Source: Bowmanella sp. JS7-9
GTDB lineage: Bacteria > Pseudomonadota > Gammaproteobacteria > Enterobacterales > Alteromonadaceae
Assembly (NCBI RefSeq): GCF_004329715.1
Contig: NZ_JXSY01000007.1
Location: forward strand, 1 to 53,939
DNA: 53,939 bases
Direction of reading: 5' to 3'
The notes beneath the pieces were generated by a model, which was not told the DNA's origin, searched no databases, and saw only the letters and a program-made list of their open reading frames with translations. The stretch's first letter is position 1; the number at the start of each line of letters is the position of its first letter. Below are positions 53,751-53,939 of this stretch, piece after piece. Both the position numbers and the translations under genes were made by a program.

Positions 53751-53939
53751 CGCCAACAACAAAAGCCGCTGGATTCATCGGCTTGATTTTTCAACGCTCG
53801 GCGAGATTGTCCTGCATCAGTTTTACCATCGGTTTTCTTGCCTGATTTTACCTTCCATTTAGGTTGCGGAGGCAAACCGGCATGGTACATAGTCGTGGCG
53901 CTGGCCATCGCTGATGGATAGAAATTTTGCACCTGATCC
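53747..53939 (-). CDS. end of a small Lys/Gly-rich protein, 5' side open to the window edge
   Basis: The frame is open from the window edge (possible GTG start at 53930-53932) and ends RRALKNQADESSGFCCWR. It overlaps the convergent lipoprotein by 4 bases. A cysteine pair near the end and basic middle are visible. It may be a small protein or the end of a longer one; no family. Confidence 0.4.
   Translation of the reverse strand, partial: DQVQNFYPSAMASATTMYHAGLPPQPKWKVKSGKKTDGKTDAGQSRRALKNQADESSGFCCWR

Overview
The window reads as a stretch of gammaproteobacterial chromosome, most likely from the Alteromonadales (Alteromonadaceae-like). This is inferred from the gene content: a Na+-pumping oxaloacetate decarboxylase, TonB-dependent thiamine uptake, the recX / PAS-coiled-coil / alaS / csrA / tRNA-Ser / tRNA-Arg order, the TIGR03545-TIGR03546 pair and a cassette array. 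No genus can be named from the sequence alone. Most genes are dense, GC-balanced and ordinary. The exception is an AT-richer block at about 6.54-12.32 kb.

Layout. 1-4.7 kb: an acyl-CoA dehydrogenase / SDR / phosphotransferase operon divergent from a LysR regulator, then rimI and a long holD. 4.8-6.5 kb: a two-gene ABC exporter. 6.54-12.32 kb: an array of integron-type cassettes, all read on the minus strand, with attC sites between them but no integrase in the window (a CALIN). It holds nine small gene cassettes, most of them membrane, lipoprotein or secreted, and three perfect tandem copies of a 323-bp cassette without a clear gene. A tRNA-Trp lies next to it. 12.8-16.65 kb: a TPP-riboswitch-led thiamine operon (TonB receptor, YkoF-like protein, PnuT-like transporter, thiamine-kinase-like protein). 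16.8-21.7 kb: a small unknown protein, a LysE exporter, TIGR03546/TIGR03545, a LysR and a VOC protein. 21.7-25.1 kb: pqiABC. 25.3-26.3 kb: rpsT with a UUG start and two small envelope proteins. 26.3-30 kb: oadGAB and a CBS-domain protein. 30.3-33.2 kb: an M13 peptidase and a TauE-like permease. 33.2-34.2 kb: two tandem 250-bp multi-hairpin repeats grafted on a tRNA-Arg terminator, then tRNA-Arg x2 and tRNA-Ser. 34.3-42.7 kb: csrA, alaS, a 1558-residue PAS/coiled-coil protein ending in an HPt-like domain without its histidine, and recX (recA is not beside it). 42.8-53.9 kb: a GNAT protein, an S9 peptidase, glutaryl-CoA dehydrogenase, a solute-binding protein with a probable AUU start, a histone-deacetylase-like protein coupled to a CoA-transferase/GNAT fusion, a diguanylate cyclase, two alpha/beta hydrolases and a small lipoprotein.

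The most unusual parts are the integrase-less cassette array with its triplicated silent cassette, a PEP-CTERM-like cassette gene that reads through its attC into the next cassette, the hairpin-rich repeats beside the tRNA-Arg terminator, the pseudo-HPt coiled-coil sensor between recX and alaS, and the deacetylase plus CoA-transferase/acetyltransferase pair. No CRISPR array, prophage, transposase or rRNA was seen.
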